The translations under genes and the position numbers were made by a program. DNA of 64,000 bases from Centrapalus pauciflorus (lineage: Eukaryota; Streptophyta; Magnoliopsida; Asterales; Asteraceae). Below the pieces are notes generated by a model. The model did no database searches. It saw nothing but the letters and a program-made list of their open reading frames with translations, and was not told the DNA's origin. Location: contig JAANYP010004404.1 in NCBI GenBank assembly GCA_020465985.1, positions 1 to 64,000 on the forward strand. Direction: 5' to 3'. This document shows positions 1-10,002 of the stretch, in pieces. Numbering within the stretch: the first letter of the stretch is position 1; every line of letters begins with the position of its first letter.

Positions 1-26
1 TCCTAACCACTTCTTTTGGTCCAACC

Positions 27-2516
27 TTAACCGGTGTTTTGTTTCACAACAGGTTTTGGTGCGGCCTGCACAGTTTTCTCGGTACTCTGAGAACTACTCG
101 TGCTCGCCACACTTGTCGAGGGCTTAACAGGTGTTGGGTTCACTGTCTTAGGGGTAACATCTGCTTTCCTATTTGGACAGTGAGAAGCAACATGCCCTTT
201 CTCGTGACATCTAAAGCAAGACATCTTATCCATGGACTTTTTGGTTGGTCCCTTAGATCTAGGTGTCTCACTATTGTCTATTGCCTTTGGTACATCTACA
301 GTGTCTGTCTCTTCGACCTGGTCAGCCCATGAAATTTTCTGTTTTCCTGCAGGTGTTTCACTGGAGGAAGACACAAATTTCACTTGCTTGACCTTGACGG
401 TTGAGTCAGTCACCTTAGGTGTATTTTCAACTTTAGGCTCAGGTGTAGGTTCAGGTAAGTCCTCTAAAACTACTGACTTGTCAGTTTTCTCCTGAGGCTG
501 AGGCACATAGTTATCATTGAAAGGTGGAGGAATTTCGTGAAAACCTAGACCTACAGGCTTCTTAGACTGTCTTTGGGCATCTAAGACTTTCCCTAGGTTT
601 AGGCTCGAATTCCTAAACTTTTCCAACTTACTATTTGCCTCTGCTACCTTAACCTTGGTCTCGGCTAGCTCTATGTCCTTGTCTTTCAGACTTTTAGTCA
701 AGGCTTCTACGTGCTCATACATAAGTTCTATCCTAACACACTGCTCACTCAGTTTGTCTTTTAGAACGATTACATCTTGAGCATCAGCCTTAAGTTTTTC
801 CTTTAAATCCTGCTTTATATCATTTAGGCTAGCATTTTCTATTTTTAAGTTTTCATTTTGAGCAGCTATGGTCTTATGTGAGTCTAAGACTAGATTTAAC
901 CTATCGTTAGAACTAACACATAAAGCACATAAATCATGAAATAGAGAATTAGAAAGACTAACCTTAGAGTTATCAGATTCCACGTTGGCCATCTGAGCAG
1001 CAAACTCCAGCACGGTCTGATCATTCGCTTTCTCTACCCACATCGGACTGCTGTCCCTTGTGGTCTGCTCATCCTCATCACAACCATTCTCCGTAACTTC
1101 AGCCATAAAAGCTCTAGCATTGGACTCCGGATGTGAACTCCAGTCATAAGAACCATCTAGCTGTCTTTCAGAAGTGACATTTGATATCAGACCCGCTAGA
1201 TTGGCTTGACCAGACGAAGAACTCGGAAGATATCGCTGTTGGGACTGACTTTGGTACTGTCCTTGATGCTGACTCTGTCCCTGGTATGACTCTACCTTCG
1301 GTCTTTGACACTCCCTCGCGAAATGTCCCAATCCCTGACAGTTGTAGCATTTGACCTTGGACTTATCAAATCCTATCCCCTTGTTATTCATCTGGAGATT
1401 CCTCCCAGTTCTCTTTATGAATCTCTTAACCCGTTGGGTTACCATGGCCAGTTGCCATTTAAGATCCATCTCCTCTAAGTCATCAGGGTCGACCTGATCG
1501 TAATCTTCATCCCAAAGAGCCGGATCATTGATCTTCCCTTGAACGCAATTTCCATATGCGGCCACAAACGAAGCAAGCAGATTCAGATGTTCTTCCGCCG
1601 ACTTTGCGCTCATTGGCATCTTAGAATAGTTCTGACTGGTCGATGCCTGTTGGACTTGAGGTTGCGGTTCTTCCGATCTTCCTAACCCTAAGAACGCGCG
1701 GTTTAGAGAGTCTTCGGACTCTGGTGGTGATGACGTTTCTCCGGTGAAAAACGCTGTAGCACTCTTCTGATCAGCTGTCACTGATGATTTTGATGTTTTT
1801 CCAAAATACATCGCCGGATTTTGGACTTGCTCATAATCAGTCTCAGCCTTTATCATTTCGAAGTGATATGCCCTCAACGTTCCCACGATGTCATCCAGCG
1901 TTTGAGCATAGTATTTATCTTCATTCAGCTTAATCATAGCTACGTACATAGCCCATTTGGCTGGTAGGGCATCAAGAAGCTTATTGTTCTTGTCACTGTC
2001 CGAGTACTCAATGCCATGACTTTCAAGCTCTGTTATCAGATGATAAAATCGTGTGATAATATCATCCAACTGTTCATCCTTAAGAGCCTTGAAAATTGCA
2101 AACTGTTGGGTCAACAGCTCTGTACGCTTTCTACGTACCCGTGGATTACCCTCACACCGTTTCTGAAGAGACTCCCAAGGCTCTTTCGACGTCCTCTGAG
2201 TCCGAAATGTGTGCAAGATATCTTGAGGTAACGCCATTCGGATAATAGAGAAAGCCTTGTTTTCAGCTTCAAATAGTTTCTTGTCATCCTCTTTCATCAT
2301 TTGGTATGACAGAACCTTTTGACGGCCTTCTACCTCAGACACTGGTGGAATGTACCCTTCATCAATGCACACCCACATGCGCATGTCGTTGAATCGTACA
2401 AAATCCGTGAATCTATCCTTCCACCAGTAGTAATCCTCAACTTTCATCAGCTTAGGTGGGGCATTGGCCTTCCCAACTTCGTGATCCATTTCAAGGAATT
2501 TCTGAAGGTTCGACAT
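27..2516 (-). CDS. gag: Gag polyprotein of A0 (SIRE-type Copia), 829 codons, near-complete
   Basis: Structural capsid/nucleocapsid protein that would form the cytoplasmic virus-like particle of the element. The N-terminal ~230 residues are a Copia gag region (start MSNLQKFLEMDHEVGKANAP). A first CCHC zinc knuckle lies near residues 390-403 (CYNCQGLGHFAREC), a long coiled coil at about 545-650, and a second knuckle near 767-780 (CFRCHEKGHVASHC). Two knuckles and a coiled coil are usual for SIRE-lineage gag and longer than most Copia gags. The frame closes at 27-29. The same stretch in A1 stays open because A0 has one extra base in an A/C-rich run near 45-55, so the C-terminus here is probably a frameshift end rather than the natural one. 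The start is the first ATG after the primer site and leader. No other break is seen in 2.4 kb. Confidence 0.88.
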   Translation of the reverse strand: MSNLQKFLEMDHEVGKANAPPKLMKVEDYYWWKDRFTDFVRFNDMRMWVCIDEGYIPPVSEVEGRQKVLSYQMMKEDDKKLFEAENKAFSIIRMALPQDILHTFRTQRTSKEPWESLQKRCEGNPRVRRKRTELLTQQFAIFKALKDEQLDDIITRFYHLITELESHGIEYSDSDKNNKLLDALPAKWAMYVAMIKLNEDKYYAQTLDDIVGTLRAYHFEMIKAETDYEQVQNPAMYFGKTSKSSVTADQKSATAFFTGETSSPPESEDSLNRAFLGLGRSEEPQPQVQQASTSQNYSKMPMSAKSAEEHLNLLASFVAAYGNCVQGKINDPALWDEDYDQVDPDDLEEMDLKWQLAMVTQRVKRFIKRTGRNLQMNNKGIGFDKSKVKCYNCQGLGHFARECQRPKVESYQGQSQHQGQYQSQSQQRYLPSSSSGQANLAGLISNVTSERQLDGSYDWSSHPESNARAFMAEVTENGCDEDEQTTRDSSPMWVEKANDQTVLEFAAQMANVESDNSKVSLSNSLFHDLCALCVSSNDRLNLVLDSHKTIAAQNENLKIENASLNDIKQDLKEKLKADAQDVIVLKDKLSEQCVRIELMYEHVEALTKSLKDKDIELAETKVKVAEANSKLEKFRNSSLNLGKVLDAQRQSKKPVGLGFHEIPPPFNDNYVPQPQEKTDKSVVLEDLPEPTPEPKVENTPKVTDSTVKVKQVKFVSSSSETPAGKQKISWADQVEETDTVDVPKAIDNSETPRSKGPTKKSMDKMSCFRCHEKGHVASHCPNRKADVTPKTVNPTPVKPSTSVASTSSSQSTEKTVQAAPKPVVKQNTG

Positions 2517-3213
2517 CTTTTCTGAAAGAATTTGAATTTGAACTTAATTAATTTAATTAGAAACTGATTTAAATTAACTTATTCGAATCTAGATAGATTC
2601 GAAACTAATTAATGTTTAATCTTTTGAAATTAAATTCGATTAAGTCTTAAAGTTCAAGTAGATTCGAAATAATGTCAGATTCGAACAATCCCACAGATTC
2701 GAAGATAGGTCAGATTCGAAGGACTCTTAAACTCGAAGACCCTTAGAATCGAAGGCACAACAGAATCGAAATTCAGCAGAATCGAAGAACAGAATCGAAA
2801 CAGTAACAGACTCGAAACAAACTCGAAACAATATAGACTCGAGATCCAATTCGAATGTATTAACAGATTCGAAACAACACAAACTCGAAACTGACTGAAA
2901 TTGACTCGAAAGGAGCGTATTTTGGTTAGACTCGAAAATAAAGTAAAACCCTAATTACCCCTATAGATTCGAGCGCCGCAAACTCGAAAAACGGCTAACA
3001 CTTTGATTTTTTTTGACGTTTTACGGATTAAATCACTAATTTTCAAATGAAAAACAATGATTTCGACCAAAAACGTGAAAAACAACAAAGTGTTTCCCGA
3101 ATATGAATTTGCTAAGCTCAAAAACACGTTTTTGAGAGAAAAACCGTCCAACTAGCGTCAAGAAACCTAGAATGTTTCTGATGAACACGAAGAACACCAC
3201 GAACACTCCGTAG
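2517..3213 (-). other. A0 untranslated leader, saturated with TTCGAATC-type motifs
   Basis: About 700 bases between the primer site and the gag ATG, with no convincing ORF. From about 2585 to 2965 the motif TTCGAATC (or its CTCGAA variant) recurs every 10-30 bases. TTCGAA is its own reverse complement, so the motif is readable on both strands. The rest is AT-rich. No gene is seen here. Confidence 0.75.
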
Positions 3214-3225
3214 GCTCTGATACCA
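3214..3225 (-). other. A0 primer binding site, initiator tRNA-Met type
   Basis: On the minus strand this reads TGGTATCAGAGC, complementary to the 3' end of plant initiator tRNA-Met. It lies two bases from the LTR end at 3228, the normal position for minus-strand DNA priming. Confidence 0.93.
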
Positions 3226-3227
3226 CT

Positions 3228-3887
3228 TGTAAGGTCTACCACTGACAGATCTATCTAGACGCGGACCCGTGAACGAGTGCGGAATCCTCGTTTACGGTCA
3301 GACGGACAACTCTCAACCAACGGAAACACGGAGACTATTAGACGCTGAACGAACGACACACGAACGATCCTACGTACTAATTCTCTCCGAAATGGGACTC
3401 ACCTAGCTGATAAACTCGAGATCGCCTATCGCTTAATTCCTCACGAATTCTGCCAAAGGTCTGCTAATCATTCGAGTCTATCCCTAATTATAGACCCTGA
3501 TTCGAGTCTGTTGTGGGCCAACCTCGAATCTGGCCTAAGGCCTCATTCGAATCTGTCCATCTGACAGATTCGAATCTAACCTATTCGAATCTAAGGATAC
3601 ATTCGAATCTATCACAGATTCGAATGCCTTCCTTAACCTATTCGAATCTAGCCAATACACTTAAACACTTACGTGATGAAACTTATGTTTTAACTTATGT
3701 TTGACATACTCTTTGACTTTTATGTTTGAACTTCTTGTAATATGTTACATCAAGTTCAAACACACAATCAATAACAGACAAACACATATTAAACATATAT
3801 ATCAAAACACTTGTTAATATTCAGAGTATTACTTAAATCATAACGCAGATCGATTAGACTGCTATCGTCACACAGGGTGTACCAACA
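3228..3887 (-). repeat. A0 5' LTR (660 bp)
   Basis: On the minus strand the LTR begins TGTTGGTACA and ends GTAGACCTTACA, the same termini as the A1 3' LTR at 13075-13720; by eye the two are very similar. It holds a cluster of ATTCGAATCT motifs (3540-3660) and a TATA-like CTATAATTA (reverse complement near 3486-3495). Its outer end at 3887 joins A1 gag directly. The first five bases of A1, AATCC, are the expected target-site duplication; the partner copy would be left of the window. Confidence 0.9.
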
Positions 3888-4388
3888 AATCCAACACCTG
3901 TTAAGCCCTCACCCAGTGTGGCAAGCAACAGTAGTTCTCAACCTACAGAGAAAACTGTGCAGGCCTCACCCAAACAAGTTGTGAAAAACACACCGGTTAA
4001 GGTTGGACCAAAGGAAGTGATTAGGACAAATTCACCGAATCGTGTCAATAATCAATCTAGGTCAGCACCACAACAAGTCTATAGGAGCACCACACCTAGC
4101 AGGTCACACACTCCAGTTAGGTCTCATACTCCAGTTAGACAGTATGCACCGGTAAGAGCTCAAGGATCACAGTCAGAAATGGCATATAATAGGAATTATT
4201 CTAGAGCTCCACAACAAATGCCTACACCAAGGCAAAGAGTGAACTTAAATCACTCGGCACCACAACAGAATTCAGTTCAAAGGCCCAAGTCACCTGAAAG
4301 GCGAGATGGGTACTTGAAAGAGTTCACGTATGTGGACGAGAATGGTATTAACAAGTCAGTCATGGCTTGGGTTCCCCGTGATAACTAA
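3888..4388 (+). pseudogene. gag: A1 gag, C-terminal remnant ending in TAA
   Basis: In-frame continuation of a SIRE gag that starts abruptly at the A0 junction. The first residues match the A0 gag shortly after its second zinc knuckle. The segment is rich in Ser, Pro, Gln and Arg, with short repeats such as RSHTPV. It ends WVPRDN followed by TAA at 4386-4388. The protease frame begins at about 4410 in the same phase, so gag and pol are separated by a single in-frame stop. The 5' part is absent because of the A0 insertion, so this is not a stand-alone gene. Confidence 0.85.
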
Positions 4389-4410
4389 CCTATTTTCTTT
4401 CATGTGCAGG
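4384..4410 (+). promoter_or_regulatory. Gag stop codon overlapping a branch-point and 3' splice-site signature (A1)
   Basis: The gag terminator TAA lies inside ACTAAC, a good plant branch-point match. A pyrimidine-rich run (TATTTTCTTTC) and TGTGCAG then precede the protease coding sequence. The branch A at 4388 lies 21 nt from the G of the AG at 4409. The same layout occurs in B at 17191-17220. I could not assign a donor site that keeps the frame. The alternative is chance, or simple stop-codon readthrough, since gag and protease are in phase here. Confidence 0.5.
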
Positions 4411-7400
4411 AGATAACTACCGGTCCAAACAACAAGTGGTTCGTCGACAGTGGTTGCTCCAGGCACATGACGGGGGGAAAGAAGTCTTCTCACAGACTTC
4501 AAGGGGGGTAATAGGGGATTTGTATCATTCGCGGGTAACAAGGGTGGAAATATCACTGGAACTGGAGAAGTCACTAATGGGACGATTACTTTGGATCAAG
4601 TTTATCACGTTGATAAACTGGTTCATAATCTCATTAGTGTCTCTCAAATCTGTGATAAGAAGAACTCAGTGTTATTTACTGACACTGAGGCGTTAGTGCT
4701 AAAGCCTGGATTCAAGATACCTGAAGATTGGATATTGATGCGGGCGCCAAGGAAGAATGACTTGTACATGCTCGATATGAACAAGCCAGATACTTCGATG
4801 GGTCCGATCTGCTTACTATCAAAAGCTTCAGAGACGGAGTCAGTACTGTGGCACAGACACATGGCTCACCTGCACCTGAGGAAGATGAATTACATTACGA
4901 AGCATGGACTGGTGCAGGGTGTGCCCATGAAAAGTTTTCAGTTCGAGGATAAGTGTCTACCTTGCATGAAGGGCAAACAACACAAGAAGACACACAAGTC
5001 CAAGAAGCAGAATTCCATAGCCTCAACATTCGATCTGTTGCACATGGACCTTTTCGGCCCAATCAACAAAAGGAGTATTGGAGGTAGTTGGTACTGCTTA
5101 GTTATCACCGACGATTACTCACGTTTTTCTTGGGTTTTCTTTTTAGGTACGAAGGACGAGACGGCTGCAAGGCTCATCGGGTTCTTGGACCAAGTGGAGA
5201 ACTCATACGGAACTAGGGTTAAAATATTCATAGTGATAATGGAACTGAATTCAAAAACACTGTAATTGGTGTATATTGCCTATCAAAGGGCATAGTGCAT
5301 CAATTCAGTGCACCATATGAACCTCAACAGAATGGGGTGGCCGAACGTAAAAATAGAACTTTGATTGAGGCTGCAAGGACTATGCTTTCGGATTCAAAGC
5401 TTCCTACCATGTTTTGGGGGGAGGCAGTGAATACCGCGTGCCACATTTTAAACCGAGTCCTTACAGTCAAATCATTGAACAAAACATGCTATGAAATTTT
5501 GAATAAACGGCCACCTAACTTAACTGGATTCGAACCGTTTGGAGTACCATGCACACTTTTAAGAACAAAACATCAACCGAAGTTTGGTGAAAAGGCTGAC
5601 GAAGGATACTTCCTAGGTTATGTGCCAAACTCACCAAACAAACGGGTGTTTAACAAAACAACTGGTACTGTGGAGATTGTGTATAACATTGAAGTCACAA
5701 GTTATACACATGAACCCCAAACTGGTCCGGAATGGATATTTGACTATGATAAGTTATTTGAGTCATTTAACATTCCTCTGGATGATAATGCAGGTACAAT
5801 CGAGAAGGACATGGCGACGTTGCATCTGAACGACGATGGCCAAATCTTTCCAAGGACCACGTTCGAATCTACATCCGAGCCTACTGCGACTGTAGATGGA
5901 TCTCCAGAAGTTGCTGATCAAGAGGCACCTAACACTGAGAATCAGACTCAAGCTTCAAGTTCTAACTCTGAGGAAAACGTCCGTGAGGAGGAAAATGTAG
6001 AAGCTGAGCCTGTTCCCCCTTTAGGTGAAATAGGATCCAACTTAGGAGATAATCTAAGGGTTGATGAAATAGAGACCTCTAGGATTAACAAGAACCATCC
6101 AATAGATAGCATCATAGGAAATCCTAACGAGGGTGTGAGGACTCGGAGTAGTGTAAATAACAACACTGTGTTGTTGTCGATGATAAACGACTCCGAGGCA
6201 TATCACACATGTCTATATTCGTGTTTCATATCGCAAGTAGAGCCCAAAAATGTGCAAATGGCACTTAAGGACAACTCTTGGGTTGAAGCGATGCAGGAAG
6301 AACTTTCACAATTTAGGAAACTAGAAGTGTGGGAGTTAGTTCCGTTACCTCGAGGGGAGATTGCAATAGGAACCAAATGGGTTTTTAAGTGCAAGAGAGA
6401 CGATCGGGGTATAGTCACGCGCAACAAGGCGAGATTAGTTGTAAAGGGTTTCAACCAAGAGGAGGGAATCGATTACAACGAAGTTTTTGCACCAGTAGCA
6501 AGGCTGGAAGCCATTAGGTTGTTTCTAGCGTTTGCCTCCTTCAAAGGCTTTAAGGTATATCAACTGGATGTTAAGAGTGCTTTCCTGTATGGGAAAGTGA
6601 AGGAGTTGGTGTATGTAGAACAACCGCCTGGATTTACAGATCCAAAATATCCTGATAGAGTATATCGCTTAGATAAGGCTCTTTATGGATTACATCAGGC
6701 ACCTAGGGCGTGGTATGAGACTTTATCCAACCATCTTTTAGAAAACGGTTTTGAAAGGGGTAGGATAGATAGTACTCTATTTGTGAAGAGGAAGGGTGAA
6801 CACTTTATCTTGGTACAAGTGTACGTCGATGATATCATTTTTGGATCATCAGACGAACAGATGTGCAAAGATTTCGAAAAGGTGATGAAGTCTAAGTTCG
6901 AGATGAGTGCTATGGGGGAGTTGAATTTCTTTTTAGGGTTACAAGTTGACCAAAAGAAGGAAGGGATGTTTATCCATCAAACTAAGTATGTCTATGACAT
7001 ATTAGAACGTTTGGGATGGAGGGAACTAAGTTGACTGCCCACTTCAGCACGCCGATTCAAGTGAATCACAATCTCGGGCCGGGTACTGAAAGTGATTCCG
7101 ATGTGGATCCGACTTTATATCGGGCCATGATTGGGTCACTTATGTATTTAACTGCTTCAAGACCTGACATAATGTTTGCTGTTTGTATTTGTGCTAGGTT
7201 TCAAGCGAATCCGAAGGAGATGCATATGAAAGCTGTGAAGCGGATTCTACGATACCTCAAGTCGAAACCGAAGCTGGGACTTTGGTATCACGCGGAGGGA
7301 GATCTAGAGTTGGAAGCATTCACGGATTCTGACTACGGAGGATGCAGCTTGACGCGCAAATCTACAACTGGAGGCTGTCAGTTCCTAGGAGGGAGATTGG

Positions 7401-7777
7401 TATCCTGGCAATGCAAGAAACAAACATCGGTAGCCATTTCAACGTGCGAGGCCGAGTATGTTGCTGCTGGTAGTTGCTGCTCACAGGTTCTGTGGATACA
7501 ACAACAATTGCGGGATTACGGTTTGGCTTACACTCAAACTCCTATTAGGATAGACAATCAATCTACAATTGCTATAACTAATAATCCAGTTAAACACAGT
7601 AAAACAAAGCACATAGACATAAGGCATCATTTTATTCGTGATTGTGCTGAAAAGAACTTAATCAAACTGGTAAAGGTGGCAACAGAAGATAATAATGCAG
7701 ATTTATTTACCAAAGCGTTTGATAAGTCACGGTTTGAGTATTTAATTCAACTGAATGGAATGCGCAACCCAGAGTAA
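4410..7777 (+). pseudogene. pol: A1 Pol polyprotein: protease, integrase, RT, RNase H; broken by frameshifts
   Basis: Copia-order polyprotein for particle maturation, cDNA synthesis and integration. The aspartic protease shows DSG (about 4443-4454). The integrase has an HHCC zinc domain (about 4850-4990), LHMDLFGP, a second Asp in a DNG motif just past a frameshift near 5228, and the Glu in NGVAERKN. The RT has YVDD at 6822-6833. RNase H runs from about 7020 to the TAA at 7775-7777 and ends with ADLFTKAF. At least three frameshifts are seen: in the protease near 4480-4500, in an A-run near 5222-5230, and near 7010 between RT and RNase H. No readthrough context is seen after the pol stop. The copy cannot make a full Pol. 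Confidence 0.9.
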
Positions 7778-9264
7778 TTTGACCTTAGTAGTAGTAAGTT
7801 TATTTTCTTTTAGAGTCGTAGTATTTCTTTCTTTACAGTAGTCTGCTAATTTAGGAAAGTTTCTATTTTTAGTAAGTTTCTAATTTTAGTAAGTTTCTAT
7901 TTTTAGTAAGTTAGTAGGTTAGCTTATTTTACTGCTTTTTCTTATGAAAAACAAAAGAAAAAAGAGAGAAAATTACAAAAATACAAAAAAAGAGAATATC
8001 AGAAAAGGAGTTAAGTCTTAGATACATAGGTTCAAAGTGACGAAAATTAGCACCGTCGTTACAGACTCTAAGTATTTAGGCTTTCACACATAATGCAACT
8101 AAATCCTAAGTGTTATACTTTACTTAGTTTGATGTGTTGGTAGGCATAATACATATAGGGAATCTCAAGGCTAATAAAATATTCTAGAAATAGTCAAGCG
8201 TGTCACTAACTTAGATATATGACCAATCGGTCTTAATTTTTATGTACAAGACATACAAACATTGAGTCTAAATGAGGTATGCAAACTTTCTGGGGATGTA
8301 TGGCAACATCAAATACATCTGAAAATGGAAAGAATAGAAATATCATGTAAAACTGAGAGTCGAAAACATGCAACTCTGTTGTACGTAAGTACAGACCTGT
8401 TGTCTCTGTTTAGATTCGGGTTAGCAGATATGTCGCTTTGTTGTACGTCAGTACAGACCTGTCACCGCTATCTGCTAACTTTAAAAATAAACCTTAAGTC
8501 GAACTAAGACACTTTGTTGTATGAAAATACAGACCTGTGTCCGATGTTTGTCTTTTAAAGAAAGTTTGCAAATACCAACAAGTTAGAATCTTTGTCTGTG
8601 TGCCTTGATCATAAAAGTATGTCTATGTCTGCGTCACGTAAGATAATTTCCTGATAAATAAAAAGGCCAAGGGATATTCCGAAATGTAGAATGTTTAAAA
8701 GGGGTAAAATACCAACAATCGGCTAAATAGGTATGTCACGACAAACAAACAAAGGAATAAAAAATTCCTAAGTGTGAAAGTTTAAGTACTGAAAGTTAGT
8801 ATCAGACATCGCTATCTGATTGAACCTTTCTTAGACTATACTCATCAAAAATATGTTGTTAAGTATTTAGCTTAGATTGTAAATTTTTCTTAAGTCTAGA
8901 TTAAATTTTTTGGTCAAAATTTTATTTTACTTTATTTTATTTTATTTTTACCTTAGTTTATTTTATTTCATTTTAGTTTAGTTTAATTTTTACTTAGGTA
9001 AAAGGTCAAAAGTTACTGAGGGTGCATTCAAAGTTGGATAAAATAAACAATGCGTGAACTATCTTGAGCTTAGGGTAAAAGAATTGGCATAGTTTATCTG
9101 GTTACACGATACCGTAGAAAAAAGTTGGAAAAGTTGAATTTATTTCAAAATTTTCGAAAATTTTTCTAAGTATTGGTGGTTTCGAATCTAAGACAGACTC
9201 GAAGCAGTAAGACTTCGAATCTGTCAGTAGATTCGAATCTACACTTAGACTCGAAGGTTGGTTG
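7778..9264 (+). other. A1 spacer between pol and the ORF3 promoter
   Basis: About 1.5 kb with no credible coding region. It holds a purine-rich tract at about 7946-7995, which resembles the additional polypurine tracts known downstream of pol in Sireviruses. It also holds a block of nested inverted repeats with three related short units (8276-8576, listed separately) and T-rich low-complexity sequence at about 8880-8995. It ends in TTCGAATC motifs that lead into a TATA box. Confidence 0.7.
8276..8576 (+). other. Nested inverted repeats enclosing three copies of a ~25-nt unit; possible structured RNA
   Basis: An outer 16-bp stem pairs GGTATGCAAACTTTCT (8276-8291) with AGAAAGTTTGC plus ATACC (8559-8576), with a 2-nt bulge. 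Inside, three copies of a unit ending in ACAGACCTGT occur at about 8375-8400, 8436-8462 and 8512-8538. The middle copy is framed by a perfect 11-bp inverted repeat, GTTAGCAGATA (8420-8430) and TATCTGCTAAC (8469-8479). Units 1 and 2 also carry an internal GTAC...GTAC dyad. No function is known to me. Confidence 0.55.
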
Positions 9265-9272
9265 TATAAATA
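9265..9272 (+). promoter_or_regulatory. TATA box upstream of A1 ORF3
   Basis: TATAAATA followed by GGTCAAC. The homologous place in A2 has TATATATA, also followed by GGTCAAC, at 45338. It lies about 740 bases upstream of the ORF3 ATG and far from any LTR, so it would be an internal promoter of the element. Supported by sequence and by conservation in two copies; transcription is inferred. Confidence 0.5.
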
Positions 9273-9430
9273 GGTCAACAGTGAAGTCATTTAAGACTTA
9301 CTGTTTTCGAATCTATACACTCGAGTCTAAAGGCGATTTCGCATCTATTTCTTCGAATCTATCGGATTTCTACTAAACGACATTTTGTCGACTTTGAAGA
9401 TTGTGTATTCGATTCTACAGGTACCTCTAG

Positions 9431-10000
9431 GTATAATCAACCGGATTGTACAAGATTTGTGTAGTTTTATGCACAATTTTAGACTAAATCGTCAAATTTT
9501 GAAGTTTTATAGGTCGAAATAGGGTTTTTGCTAAATTACCAAGATTGGACCTATAAAAGATCAAATTAAAGGCATAAATCATTGATTAGAACCTAGTTGA
9601 ACTAATGTATGTGATTTACCAAGTTCAAAATGGTTAAAATCGTGGGTTTTAGTTGAAAAATCAAACGTCGGGGCTTCGAGTCTATTCCAGGACCTTCGAA
9701 TCTGTTCATGGGTTTCTCGAATCTGTCATTAGATTCGAGATGACCATGATATTCGAATCTGTCCATTAGACTCGAAAAGGGACTCTTCGAATCTGTCCAT
9801 TACACTCGAATATGGACACTTCGAATCTGTTACTTTCGAATCTGTACTTTATTTACTTTGTTTAATTTAAATTTTATTAAACTTGTGGAAATTTAATTGT
9901 GTTAGATTTTGTATTTAATCAAGTACAAAATAAAACAAATTTTGAATTTAAACAAGTTTATTGATTTTTAATGAGTCTAACAGTTTTATTTATTGTGCAG
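9431..10000 (+). other. Candidate 5'-UTR intron in front of A1 ORF3
   Basis: The candidate donor TAG/GTATAA is at 9430/9431, with an alternative CAG/GTACCT at 9420/9421. The acceptor is a T-rich run plus TGTGCAG ending at 10000, two bases before the ORF3 ATG; GTCTAAC at about 9974-9980 fits a branch point. A2 keeps the donor CTAG/GTATAA (45504/45505) and the same CAG/AT-ATG acceptor (45999). The 570 bases are AT-rich, as plant introns are, and carry TTCGAATC motifs. Inferred intron, no transcript evidence. Confidence 0.5.
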
Positions 10001-10002
10001 AT

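Larger units (their letters stand above)
1..3887 (-). mobile_element. A0: 5' half of a SIRE-lineage Copia retrotransposon, minus strand
   Basis: On the minus strand the order is LTR (3887-3228), initiator-Met primer binding site (3225-3214), a motif-rich leader, and a large gag that reaches the left edge of the window. The outer LTR end at 3887 abuts the gag of a sister element (A1) in the opposite orientation. The pol gene and the other LTR of A0 must lie left of the window. Large gag, coiled coil and two zinc knuckles are typical of the SIRE lineage (family knowledge); the assignment also rests on A1, the same family, whose RT and RNase H are visible. Confidence 0.9.

Noticed and set aside
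4436..4696. Frame of 86 codons overlapping A1 protease
   Set aside because: Out-of-phase reading produced by the frameshift in protease; the DSG motif lies in another frame.
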